NCBI RefSeq assembly: GCF_004297405.1
Contig: NZ_SCVC01000036.1
Location: 186,001 to 250,000 of the forward strand
Source: Reyranella sp.
Lineage (GTDB): Bacteria > Pseudomonadota > Alphaproteobacteria > Reyranellales > Reyranellaceae
Reading direction: 5' to 3'
Length of the DNA: 64,000 nt
The translations under genes and the position numbers were made by a program. Positions 55,519 through 63,954 of this stretch are shown here, piece by piece. The notes under the pieces were generated by a model, which did not search any database, was not told the DNA's origin, and saw only the letters and a list, made by a program, of their open reading frames with translations. Each line of letters opens with the position of its first letter. Within the stretch, counting starts at the first letter, position 1.

Positions 55519-55540
55519 TCGCTGGGGTACGCCCCAGCGA
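55519..55540. terminator. Terminator-like hairpin between esterase and second phasin
   Basis: Perfect 9-bp stem TCGCTGGGG/CCCCAGCGA around a TACG loop, sitting between convergent stop codons (55513 and 55550). No T-run follows, so termination is likely but not of the classical form. Confidence 0.5.
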
Positions 55541-55549
55541 CATCCCGCT

Positions 55550-55975
55550 CTAGGACTTCTTCTCGAGACCGGCGCGAATCTCGTCGTAGGACTCCTTCAT
55601 CCGGTCCTGCACGATCTTGAACGCCTCGGTGCTCGACTTCTGCACCAGCTCGGTAATGTCGCGCGTGTTGGTGATGGCGGCATCCATCGCCTTCTTGGCG
55701 AACTCGCTCTGCTTGGCCATGACGTCCTGCGCCGAACCGCCAGGCTTGTACTCCTGCACCATCGCGGTGACATCTTTGATCGCGGCTTCGAAGATCTCGC
55801 GCTGCTTCTTCGCGATCTCGTTGGCGCCACCGGCCATCGCCTGCCAGGAGCGCGTCATCGCATCCAGATTCTTCTGATGGTGCTCCATGATCTTCGCCAT
55901 GTCGAAAGCGGGAACCTTGAGCTGTTCGCCGAGCGATTTGAACATGTCGGTGAAGTTCTGCGGGGCATCGGCCAT
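55550..55975 (-). CDS. Phasin family protein, copy 2
   Basis: 141 residues, highly helical: MFKSLGEQLKVPAFDMAKIMEHHQKNLDAM (abridged), then AIKDVTAMVQEYKPGGSAQDVMAKQSEF (abridged), with the TIGR01841-type phasin pattern. It is different in sequence from copy 1 and not a recent duplicate. A ribosome-binding site AGGAGG is visible upstream. The DUF445 gene ends 16 nt upstream, so they may be co-transcribed. Confidence 0.88.
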   Translation of the reverse strand: MADAPQNFTDMFKSLGEQLKVPAFDMAKIMEHHQKNLDAMTRSWQAMAGGANEIAKKQREIFEAAIKDVTAMVQEYKPGGSAQDVMAKQSEFAKKAMDAAITNTRDITELVQKSSTEAFKIVQDRMKESYDEIRAGLEKKS

Positions 55976-55991
55976 TTGAACCTCCTGTAGA

Positions 55992-57275
55992 TTACAGGTG
56001 CAGCTTCAACCCCTGCTCGAGGGCGTGCAAGGCCAAACCCGCGAGCCCGCCGATCATTGCGCCATTGAAACGGATATATTGCAGATCACGCCCGACAGTG
56101 AGTTCGATGCGACCAATCAGCATATCGATGTCCCACGACTTCACCTGATCGGCAATGAAGCGCCCGACGCCGCTCTTCTGGCTCTCCACGAAGTCGGACA
56201 GGACCTGCACCATGCCGCGGTTGATCTCGGCGCGGATGGCAGGCTCGCGCGCAAGCTGGCTGCCGACATCGACCAGCATGGCTTCGAGCTGGCGTCGCAC
56301 CTGACTGTCTGGCGCCCGTGCATCCTGTTCGAGGAAGCTGCGCAAACTCTCCCAGGCACCCTCGGCAACAGCAGCGATCTCCGGACGCGCGAGCATGTCG
56401 CGCTTCAGGCTTTCTGCACGCCGCGCGAAGGCCTGGGAGTGACGCAACCGTTCGATGAAGCCTGACACAAAACTGTCGAATTCACGGCGCAGCGGATGGC
56501 TGGCATCGGCCCGCGCATCCTGGATGAAGGCCGTCGTCGAGGCGACGATCTTGCGCAGCAGATAGGCATCGGCGCGGTAGAGATTGAACAGCGCCGGCAG
56601 CTCCTGCCGGATCTTCTCGCGCAAGGCCGCCAGCGTTTCCTCGTTGGCCAGCACCTTCTCGAGCGCGCCCAGCAGTTCGTCGAGCAGCCTCTGGTGGCGG
56701 TTCTTCTCCGTGACGGCGCTCAGCAAGCCAGCGGCCAGTGGCGCCAACTCGATCCGCTCCAGTTCGGCCATGACACGCTTGCCGAGAAAGCCTTTCAGGC
56801 CGGACTGGTCGATCGAGGTCAGGGCCTGCGGCACCAGACGCATCACGAAGCCGGCCAAAGCGGCGCTGCGCTCTCGATCGCTCAGCCACTCCGAGACCAG
56901 AGCAGCGAAGTCGACCTCGCGCAACCGCGCCTCGACGGGTTCGCGCGCCAGGAAGTTCGTCTCGATGAACTCGCCGAGAGTCTCGGCGATACGATGGTGG
57001 TTGCGCGGCACGATGGCGGTGTGCGGAATCGGCAGACCGAGCGGCCGGCGGAACAGCGCCACGATTGCGTACCAGTCCGCAAGGCCGCCCACGGTGGCGG
57101 CAGCGGCAAAGGCAGCAAGGTAGCCCCAGGCCCAATGCTGGGGCTCGTAGTGCCGTGCCAGCACGAAGAGGCCCGCCGTAAATACCAGCAGCGCCGTGGC
57201 CGCAGCCTTGACGCGCCGAAGCTCGCGCGCCTTCTGCCGGTCGCGATCGTTGAACTCGGTCAGCTGCTCGCCCAC
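55992..57275 (-). CDS. DUF445 membrane protein
   Basis: 427 residues. Two transmembrane helices near the N-terminus (about 25-65, AATALLVFTAGLFVLARHY and AWGYLAAFAAAATVGGLADWYAIVALFRRP, abridged), a long helical region, and the C-terminal MIGRIELTVGRDLQYIRFNGAMIGGLAGLALHA (abridged). This is the DUF445 family, function unknown. The start GTG 57275 overlaps the P450 stop by 16 nt with no clear ribosome-binding site, implying translational coupling. Confidence 0.88.
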   Translation of the reverse strand: MGEQLTEFNDRDRQKARELRRVKAAATALLVFTAGLFVLARHYEPQHWAWGYLAAFAAAATVGGLADWYAIVALFRRPLGLPIPHTAIVPRNHHRIAETLGEFIETNFLAREPVEARLREVDFAALVSEWLSDRERSAALAGFVMRLVPQALTSIDQSGLKGFLGKRVMAELERIELAPLAAGLLSAVTEKNRHQRLLDELLGALEKVLANEETLAALREKIRQELPALFNLYRADAYLLRKIVASTTAFIQDARADASHPLRREFDSFVSGFIERLRHSQAFARRAESLKRDMLARPEIAAVAEGAWESLRSFLEQDARAPDSQVRRQLEAMLVDVGSQLAREPAIRAEINRGMVQVLSDFVESQKSGVGRFIADQVKSWDIDMLIGRIELTVGRDLQYIRFNGAMIGGLAGLALHALEQGLKLHL

Positions 57276-60200
57276 ACGTCCAGCACGTAGCGATTGTCCG
57301 CGGCGAGCTTCGCCATCCAGGCCTCGCCGGTTGCCTCATCGGCGCCCGTCTTCTCGCGATGAAGCGCGATCAGAGCACGTTTCACGTCGGGCTCCATCCG
57401 GCCGCCATCGCCGCAGACATAGACGATCGCGCCCTGGTCGATCAGCGCCGACACCTTCTCCGCCTTCTCCTTCAAGAGATCCTGCACGTAGGTCTTCTTT
57501 CCGTCATGACGCGAGAACGCGACTTCGAGATCGACGACGCCGATGTCGGCCTGCTCCTTCAGCTCATCCTCATAGATGTAGTCCTGATCCGGGTGACGGC
57601 AACCGTAGAACAGCAAGGCCGGTCCCAGGGCACGACCCTGCGCCTTGAGCGCAGCGCGCTCGCGCAGGAAGCCGCGGAATGGTGCCAGGCCGGTGCCCGG
57701 CCCGACCATGACGATCGGCGCCGCCGGATCGACCGGGAGCCGGAAGCCGACCTTCGTTTCCTTCACGAAGGCCTGGACCGTGCTACCGGCAGCCTGCCGC
57801 GAGAGATGGTTCGAACAGACACCGTGATAGACGCCGGCGCCAGCCCGCGCCGGCCCTTCGACGACGGCCACCGTGACCGAGCAACGCGCGCCATCGGCCA
57901 TGGGCGACGACGAGATCGAATAGTAGCGCGGCGTCATCAACGGCAGCATTTCGAGGAAGGCCGCGAACGGCAGTTCGCAGGCGGGATGCTCCTCCAGCAG
58001 GTCGAGGACCGATTTGCGCTTGGCCAGGATCTCGGCACGGAACCGCTCCTCCTCCAATAGCGCCTCGAGCTTGGGCCGCGTGAACGGACAGCGCGTATGC
58101 TGCGCCATGGTCTGGATCTGCTTGCGCGTCGCCGGGAGCTGTAATTCGAGATAGTCGGAGAGCAGGCGATGGACGGAGATCGCCTCGCCGACGGGCAACG
58201 CCGCTCGGCGTCCTTCGGGCGCCGTCAGCAGCACATGGGCGCCAGGAGTGAAACCGAAGCGGCGGATCGCACGCTCAACCAGTACCGCGCTGTTCTGCGG
58301 CACGATGCTGAGATGGTCGCCCGCTCGATAGCTGACGCCGTCTGGCAACAACACTTCGATATGGCGCGTGCTGCGACCCGACTTGTCCGGGTTCTGCAGT
58401 TCGCGATTGGCCAGCACGCGCATCGGCAGAGCCCCATGGCCGCCGATGATCGGGTTTGCAGGCGGCTTATCGACCGGCTGCACCTGGTAGAGCGGTTCCT
58501 GCGCCGCGGCCGCCTCGGCATCGAGCTTGACGCCGAGCTTGCCGGCGACGTCCGGCAGCATCGGCTCGTACCAGGCCTGGAAGTTGCCATCGAGGTCTTC
58601 GCGGGCATCGCCTTCGCCGCGCGTGTAGAGTCGCTCTGCGCCCTTGGCTGCCAGCAGTTCGTCAACCTCACGCGGGATCGCCTGATAGGTCGAAGCCCAG
58701 TCGCGATTGCCACATCCGAAGACAGTGTAGCGCACACCCTTCAGAGCGCCGTCCGGCATCTCCCGCAACGACCTGAGGAACTGCACGGCATTGTCCGGCG
58801 GCCCGCCATTGTACGACGCGCAGACGACTGCGATGGCGCCCTCTGTCGGCAGCTTGCCCGCCATATCGTCGAGGCTCGCCAGGGTCGTGGCAAAGCCCGC
58901 CGCTTCGGCATCCTCCGCAATTGATCGCGCCAGTTCCTCGGCCGTGCCCATGTTGGAGCCGAACAGCACGGCGAGCTTGGTGCCGTGGCTGGCGGCGGCC
59001 TTCTTTGGCGCCTTGCGCGGCGCCGGCTTTGCAGAGACCGCGACCTGACCACTGCCGCGCACGACATCGGGCCGCAGCCGTACACGCATCATCAGCCCCT
59101 CTGGCTTGATGGTGAGCGACTCCTTGATCTTGAGCTGATAACGCGCGTGGTCGACCAGACGGAAACGCTGAAGGATCATCCCGATGACCAAAGTCGCCTC
59201 GGTCATGGCGAACTGGCGGCCGATACAGGCGCGCTGGCCGTTGCCGAATGGCTTGAAGGCATGCGGCGGCATCTTGGCTTCGCGGTCCGGCGCGAAGTTG
59301 TCCGGATTGAAGACCTCGGCCTGCGGGCCCCATACTGACTTGTCGCGATGGAGCATCGCCGTCAGCACCGTGACGAAGGTGCGCTTGCGGAGCTTGTATT
59401 TTCCGCCAATCGTTTCGTTCTGGTACGGGTAGAGGCCGAAGGCCGGCGCTGTCGGCCACAGTCGCAGCGACTCCTTCAGTATCTGACCGATATAGACGAG
59501 CTGATTGACCTGTTGCGCCGTGGGCTTGGCGTTGATGTCCCGGCCCAGGACGCGGTCGACTTCCTCGTAAGCCTTCTGCAGCACGTGCGGATTGTTCAGC
59601 AGGAAGTAGATCGCAAACGACAGCATCCCGCTCGTGGTCTCATGACCCGCGATCAGGAAGGTGTTCATCTGGTAGCGGATATTGACGTCGTCCAGCCGCT
59701 CGCCGGTCTGCTTGTCGAGACCGCTCAGCATGAAGCCCAGCAGATCCGGCTTGGCGGCATCGTCCGCCGGCACCTCGCGGCGCTCCTTGATGATGCGGTC
59801 GGCAATGCCGTTCATGAAACCGACATCCTGTTCAAGCTTCTTGCGACTCTTGCGCTGGGTAATGTCCTCCAGCGGCAGGCCACGCATCTTCATAACCGCT
59901 TCGAGTGCACGGACCAGCGACTCGACATAGGGATGGTTGTCACTGCGATAGAACGAGTTGAAGCGATAGTTGAAGCCGCACAAGCCGATCGTATCGAGCG
60001 TGAGCGCAGTCATGTCGCGCACCACGTCGATCTCCTCGTCGGCATTCAGCCGCTCCCACTTGGTGACGAGCTGATCGGCGATATCGAGCATGCCTTCGTG
60101 ATAAGTCTGCATCATGCGATGCGCGAAGGTCGGCAGCAGGATGTTGTGCGCCTTCTGCCAGTTCGGCTCCTGGGTCTCCGCCGTGAACAGCGCATCGCCG

Positions 60201-60457
60201 CCCAGCATGCGCACGCGCCGCAGAGAGCCGCGCACCGCCTTGTCGAAGCGCTTCTCGTCGCAAAGCTCGGCCACGAGGTCGGCGCCGGAAACCACGACCA
60301 GCGGCGTCCCCATCATATCCAGCCAGAAGATCGGCCCCTGCTCCCGCGCGATCCGCATCAGGTCCTGGATCGGTGCTCCGCCATCGACGGTGAGCATGTT
60401 GCCCAGCACGGGCGTCCGTGGCGGATGCGGGATGGGATGCAGCTTGTTGTGCGCCAT
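57260..60457 (-). CDS. Self-sufficient cytochrome P450 / NADPH-P450 reductase fusion (CYP102-like)
   Basis: 1065 residues. Haem domain about 1-460: oxygen-binding AGHETT (270-275), ExxR (Glu329-Arg332), and haem Cys411 in FGNGQRACIGRQ. Reductase about 475-1065: FMN loop LFGSNMGTAEELA, FAD RYYSISSSP, NADPH GPGTGLAPFRGF and the C-terminal VWAS. Length matches CYP102A (P450 BM3). The equivalent of BM3 Phe87 appears to be Phe91. It is likely a cytosolic subterminal fatty acid hydroxylase. ATG 60457 has GGGAGGAAG upstream; the upstream frame to 60514 adds nothing. Confidence 0.95.
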   Translation of the reverse strand: MAHNKLHPIPHPPRTPVLGNMLTVDGGAPIQDLMRIAREQGPIFWLDMMGTPLVVVSGADLVAELCDEKRFDKAVRGSLRRVRMLGGDALFTAETQEPNWQKAHNILLPTFAHRMMQTYHEGMLDIADQLVTKWERLNADEEIDVVRDMTALTLDTIGLCGFNYRFNSFYRSDNHPYVESLVRALEAVMKMRGLPLEDITQRKSRKKLEQDVGFMNGIADRIIKERREVPADDAAKPDLLGFMLSGLDKQTGERLDDVNIRYQMNTFLIAGHETTSGMLSFAIYFLLNNPHVLQKAYEEVDRVLGRDINAKPTAQQVNQLVYIGQILKESLRLWPTAPAFGLYPYQNETIGGKYKLRKRTFVTVLTAMLHRDKSVWGPQAEVFNPDNFAPDREAKMPPHAFKPFGNGQRACIGRQFAMTEATLVIGMILQRFRLVDHARYQLKIKESLTIKPEGLMMRVRLRPDVVRGSGQVAVSAKPAPRKAPKKAAASHGTKLAVLFGSNMGTAEELARSIAEDAEAAGFATTLASLDDMAGKLPTEGAIAVVCASYNGGPPDNAVQFLRSLREMPDGALKGVRYTVFGCGNRDWASTYQAIPREVDELLAAKGAERLYTRGEGDAREDLDGNFQAWYEPMLPDVAGKLGVKLDAEAAAAQEPLYQVQPVDKPPANPIIGGHGALPMRVLANRELQNPDKSGRSTRHIEVLLPDGVSYRAGDHLSIVPQNSAVLVERAIRRFGFTPGAHVLLTAPEGRRAALPVGEAISVHRLLSDYLELQLPATRKQIQTMAQHTRCPFTRPKLEALLEEERFRAEILAKRKSVLDLLEEHPACELPFAAFLEMLPLMTPRYYSISSSPMADGARCSVTVAVVEGPARAGAGVYHGVCSNHLSRQAAGSTVQAFVKETKVGFRLPVDPAAPIVMVGPGTGLAPFRGFLRERAALKAQGRALGPALLFYGCRHPDQDYIYEDELKEQADIGVVDLEVAFSRHDGKKTYVQDLLKEKAEKVSALIDQGAIVYVCGDGGRMEPDVKRALIALHREKTGADEATGEAWMAKLAADNRYVLDVWASS

Positions 60458-60573
60458 GAGTCCGTTCTTCCTCCCGAGGCCCGCTGCACTGCGGGCTCTT
60501 TCGCCCAGCAACACTAGGCGGCGGCGATTCCGGCGTATAGTCGGCGGGTAAATTTTCTTTTCAGGAGGAAGCC

Positions 60574-61464
60574 TTGAAGGTCGGATATATCGGCGTCGGC
60601 AACATGGGTGGCCCCATGTGTCGCAACATCATCAAGCGCAGCAACCATGCCGTGACCGTGTTCGATCTGAACCCGGCGGCGGTGAAGACCTGCACCGACC
60701 TCGGCGCCACGGCCGCGAAATCCGTGGCCGAGGCGACCAAGGGTGCCGACGTCGTCATGACCTCGTTGCCCATGCCGCGCGACGTCGAGGCCGTGACCCT
60801 GGGCGACAACGGCATCCTGGCCAACATCTCCAAGGGCCAGACCTATATCGACCTCAGCACCAACGCGCCTTCGATGGTGAAGAAGATCGGCGCCGCCATG
60901 GCCGCCAAGGGCATCGCCATGCTGGATGCGCCGGTGAGCGGCGGCACGGTCGGCGCCGAGGCCGCGACCATCGCCATCATGGTAGGCGGCGACAAAAAGG
61001 TGTTCGACGACGCCCTGCCCGTCCTGCAATCGTTCAGCGCCAACGTGATCCACATGGGTGAGCTCGGCACCGGCACGGTGGCCAAGCTCGTGAACAACAT
61101 GATGGCCTTCTGCAATGCCGCGGCCGCAGCCGAGGGCCTGATGCTGGGCGTCACGGCCGGCCTCGATCCCAACAAGCTGGTGCAGGTCATCGCCAGCTCG
61201 AGCGGCAACTCCGCCGTCTTCAAGGCCTTCTCGGAGCGCGCCCTCTCGGGCAAGTTCTCGCCGCCTTCCTTCGCGCTGAACCTCGCACACAAGGACCTCC
61301 ACCTTGCGATGGAACTCGCCGACGAACTCGACGTGCCGTTGCCGCAGGGCTCGGCCACCCACAACCTGCAGCGCATGGCGCGCCGTATGGGGATGGGCGA
61401 CAACGACTCTTCGACGATCCTGCAGGTCTACGAGACGGTCCTGAAGCGGACGGTGAAGCCCTAG
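60574..61464 (+). CDS. Beta-hydroxyacid dehydrogenase (3-hydroxyisobutyrate dehydrogenase family)
   Basis: 296 residues. Rossmann motif GVGNMGGP is at about 7-14, substrate-binding signature DAPVSGGTVGAEAATIAIMVGG at about 112-133 (abridged), and the catalytic Lys in GTVAKLVNNMM. Candidates are 3-hydroxyisobutyrate, tartronate semialdehyde or a related acid. The TTG start at 60574 is supported by AGGAGGAA at 60563-60570. It diverges from the P450 gene with a 116-nt gap. The stop interlocks with the next gene (CTAG 61461-61464). Confidence 0.9.
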   Translation: MKVGYIGVGNMGGPMCRNIIKRSNHAVTVFDLNPAAVKTCTDLGATAAKSVAEATKGADVVMTSLPMPRDVEAVTLGDNGILANISKGQTYIDLSTNAPSMVKKIGAAMAAKGIAMLDAPVSGGTVGAEAATIAIMVGGDKKVFDDALPVLQSFSANVIHMGELGTGTVAKLVNNMMAFCNAAAAAEGLMLGVTAGLDPNKLVQVIASSSGNSAVFKAFSERALSGKFSPPSFALNLAHKDLHLAMELADELDVPLPQGSATHNLQRMARRMGMGDNDSSTILQVYETVLKRTVKP

Positions 61465-62060
61465 GCGAGATGCCCGGCGATCAAACGCGCGACGTGGTCG
61501 GCATGCGTGCTGGCCACGTCATGACTGCCACCGGCAACGATCTCGAGCCGCGCCTTCGGCAGGCGTTGCTCAAGATGCCGGCCCACTGCAACGGGGCTGA
61601 TCGCGTCGGCATCACCCCAGATCAACAAAGTGGGCACGTCGATCTTCTCGACGGGCAACAGTGAGGCCGACCGGCTCGCCGTGATCCAGTCCGCAGCATT
61701 GGGAAACGATGCACGATAGTCGGATCGCCAATCGCTGGCGCCGAGGCCCGTCATGTCGACACCGCCCGACGTTACGCAGAGAACCAGCCGGCGCACCTGT
61801 TGTGGCCGTTCAAGCGCCAGCCGCGCGGCAACGACCCCACCCATAGACTGCGCCACCAGATCGACCGGCCCACTTTCCATCTTCGCGGCGACCAACTGCA
61901 CCAGATCGTCCAGGCCCTTGATCGCCGGATCGTGCGGCTGATTGCCGAGGCCCGGCCAACCGAAATACTCCTTTGGCCAATCCGCCGGCAGGCGCGTGCC
62001 CACCGGATGCCAGAAGCCCGGCGAACCACCGGCGCCGGGCAGAAACAGGATCTTCGTCAT
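61461..62060 (-). CDS. Alpha/beta hydrolase
   Basis: 199 residues; FLPGAGGSPGFW opens the fold, nucleophile Ser72 in AQSMGGVVA, acid in LIWGDADAISP, His in AGGSHDVAS. It resembles small esterases. The start ATG 62060 lies 2 nt after the stop of the glutathione S-transferase gene, indicating co-expression. Substrate unknown. Confidence 0.82.
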   Translation of the reverse strand: MTKILFLPGAGGSPGFWHPVGTRLPADWPKEYFGWPGLGNQPHDPAIKGLDDLVQLVAAKMESGPVDLVAQSMGGVVAARLALERPQQVRRLVLCVTSGGVDMTGLGASDWRSDYRASFPNAADWITASRSASLLPVEKIDVPTLLIWGDADAISPVAVGRHLEQRLPKARLEIVAGGSHDVASTHADHVARLIAGHLA

Positions 62061-62062
62061 GG

Positions 62063-62740
62063 TCAGTTGCTGAGCTTGGCCAGAAACGGCGGCAGCGTAC
62101 GCCCTTGCGAAAGCAGATAGCGGCCCATGGCGCCGGCGACTTGGCCCACGGCAGGACGCGCGCTCATACGATCGCGCCAGGCGTTAAGCTTCGGATGCGC
62201 GTCGGTCATGGGCGCACCCATTCGGGCGCCGAAGAGTTGCGCCATGTAGAAGGCGATGTCGGCATAGGAATAGCTGCCGGCCAGCCATTCCTGTTCACCG
62301 ACGATCTGCTCCATCTCGTCATAGAATTTCGCCGCACCGTCACGCGCCACGACGGCGGCCGGATCTTCCGGTGCTCCCTGCAGCCCCATCAATCGGATGA
62401 TGTGTGGGAAATAGACTTCGTCCGATTTGTGCTCAAGCAGCCGCGCCCGAGCGCGGGCCTTTGGCTCAATGGGCCACAGTGGCGGCTCGGGTTTCACGGT
62501 TTCGAAATATTCAAAGATCTGTGTCGAGTCGAAGATCTCCAGGTCACCACCCGGACCGTCGTCGATCAGCACCGGCACCTGGCGCTTGGGATTGATCCGC
62601 AACACTTCAGGATGCTTCGGTTCATAAAGCCGCTTCATCTCGAAGGGCACCATGATGAGCTCGACGTCGAGCCTCTTCTCACGGGCTGCGATCTCGGCCT
62701 TGGCGCCGAACATGCTGAGCGGTCCGGAATAGAGCTTCAT
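62063..62740 (-). CDS. Glutathione S-transferase family protein
   Basis: 225 residues. Thioredoxin-like N-terminal domain (MKLYSGPLSMFGAKAEIAAREK, abridged) with VPVLIDDG and the DSTQIFEYFE motif, and an all-helical C-terminal domain. The first residues hold Ser rather than Cys or Tyr in the usual glutathione-activating place, as in several bacterial groups. It could detoxify electrophiles or serve as an isomerase. It is paired with the downstream hydrolase. Confidence 0.88.
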   Translation of the reverse strand: MKLYSGPLSMFGAKAEIAAREKRLDVELIMVPFEMKRLYEPKHPEVLRINPKRQVPVLIDDGPGGDLEIFDSTQIFEYFETVKPEPPLWPIEPKARARARLLEHKSDEVYFPHIIRLMGLQGAPEDPAAVVARDGAAKFYDEMEQIVGEQEWLAGSYSYADIAFYMAQLFGARMGAPMTDAHPKLNAWRDRMSARPAVGQVAGAMGRYLLSQGRTLPPFLAKLSN

Positions 62741-62796
62741 AACCGGAAGGTTAACATGACTTGCCCCGCGTCACGCACGACCTAAGCTAGGCCGCA

Positions 62797-63933
62797 ATGG
62801 TAAGACTTCTCATGCTTGCGCTGGCAGTGCTTGCATTCGCTGCGCCCCTACACGCGCAGGAAGCGAAGAACTGCGGCATGCCTGCCGACATCGGCGACGG
62901 CTGGAGCCTGGCCACACCGGCCGACGTCGGGATCGACGCCGACCGCCTCTGCGATCTCGACAAGCTCATTGCCCAATGGCCGGACGCCAACATCCATGCG
63001 GTGGTCGTCGTTCGCCACGGCAAGCTGGTGATGGAGCGCTACTACACCGGCACGGACCAGCGCTGGGGCATGCCTCTCGGCAAGGTCGATTACGCCGCCG
63101 ACGTGAAGCACGACCTGCGGTCGATCTCCAAGAGCGTCACCTCTCTTTTGGTCGGGATCGCGTTGGCAGAAGGAAAGTTCCCCGCGCTCGACTCGTCCGT
63201 GTTCGAAGCGTTTCCAGAGTTCGCCCACCTCGGCACGCCTGAGAAGATGAAGATCACGTTTCGTCATCTGCTGACCATGGCCTCGGGGCTGAAATGGGAC
63301 GAGACCACGCCCTACAGCAATCCGGCGAACAGCGAGCGCAAGCTCATCGCTTCCGCAGATCCTGTCCGCTACGTACTGGAGCAACCGCTCGCGGCGCCTC
63401 CGGGCACGGTCTACAACTACAGCGGCGGCGACACGATGCTGCTCGCCATGGCGCTGGAAAAGACGACGGGTCGTCGTCTCGATGACTATGCGCGGGAGAA
63501 GCTGTTCGGCCCGCTGGGCATCGTGGACTTCGAGTGGGTCGAGATGCCGCTCAACCGCAAACTGGCCGCCGCTTCGGGTTTGCGACTTCGGGCACGGGAT
63601 AGCGCCAAGCTCGGCCAGCTCCTGCTGACCGACGGACAATGGAACGGCAAGCAGGTCCTTCCCAAGGGGTGGGCGGCAGAGTCGCTGAAGCCATCGATCA
63701 ACGGCGATGGGCTCTACTTCTACGGTTATCAATGGTGGCTGGGACGCACCCTGCTTCGTGGCCGCGACCTCAAATGGTCAGCCGGCTTCGGCTATGGCGG
63801 TCAGCGGCTCTATGCTCAACCCGACCTCGGCCTCGTTGTGATGATCAACGGCGGCCACTATGGCGGGCCGCTGCAGGGCATCATCCCGTTCGCCATCTTC
63901 ACGCGACTGGTCCTGCCGGCGACGAAGGACTGA
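62797..63933 (+). CDS. Exported serine hydrolase (class C beta-lactamase-like fold)
   Basis: 378 residues. A signal peptide (MVRLLMLALAVLAFAAPLHAQ, abridged) is cleaved near 20. The S-x-x-K motif reads SISK at 109-112 and the Y-x-N motif is YNYSGGDT. Such beta-lactamase-fold enzymes include esterases and peptidases; a true beta-lactamase is not implied. It is on the plus strand with its own promoter; the gap to the GST start is 56 nt. Confidence 0.88.
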   Translation: MVRLLMLALAVLAFAAPLHAQEAKNCGMPADIGDGWSLATPADVGIDADRLCDLDKLIAQWPDANIHAVVVVRHGKLVMERYYTGTDQRWGMPLGKVDYAADVKHDLRSISKSVTSLLVGIALAEGKFPALDSSVFEAFPEFAHLGTPEKMKITFRHLLTMASGLKWDETTPYSNPANSERKLIASADPVRYVLEQPLAAPPGTVYNYSGGDTMLLAMALEKTTGRRLDDYAREKLFGPLGIVDFEWVEMPLNRKLAAASGLRLRARDSAKLGQLLLTDGQWNGKQVLPKGWAAESLKPSINGDGLYFYGYQWWLGRTLLRGRDLKWSAGFGYGGQRLYAQPDLGLVVMINGGHYGGPLQGIIPFAIFTRLVLPATKD

Positions 63934-63954
63934 CAACGCAGAGGCGATCAGGTC

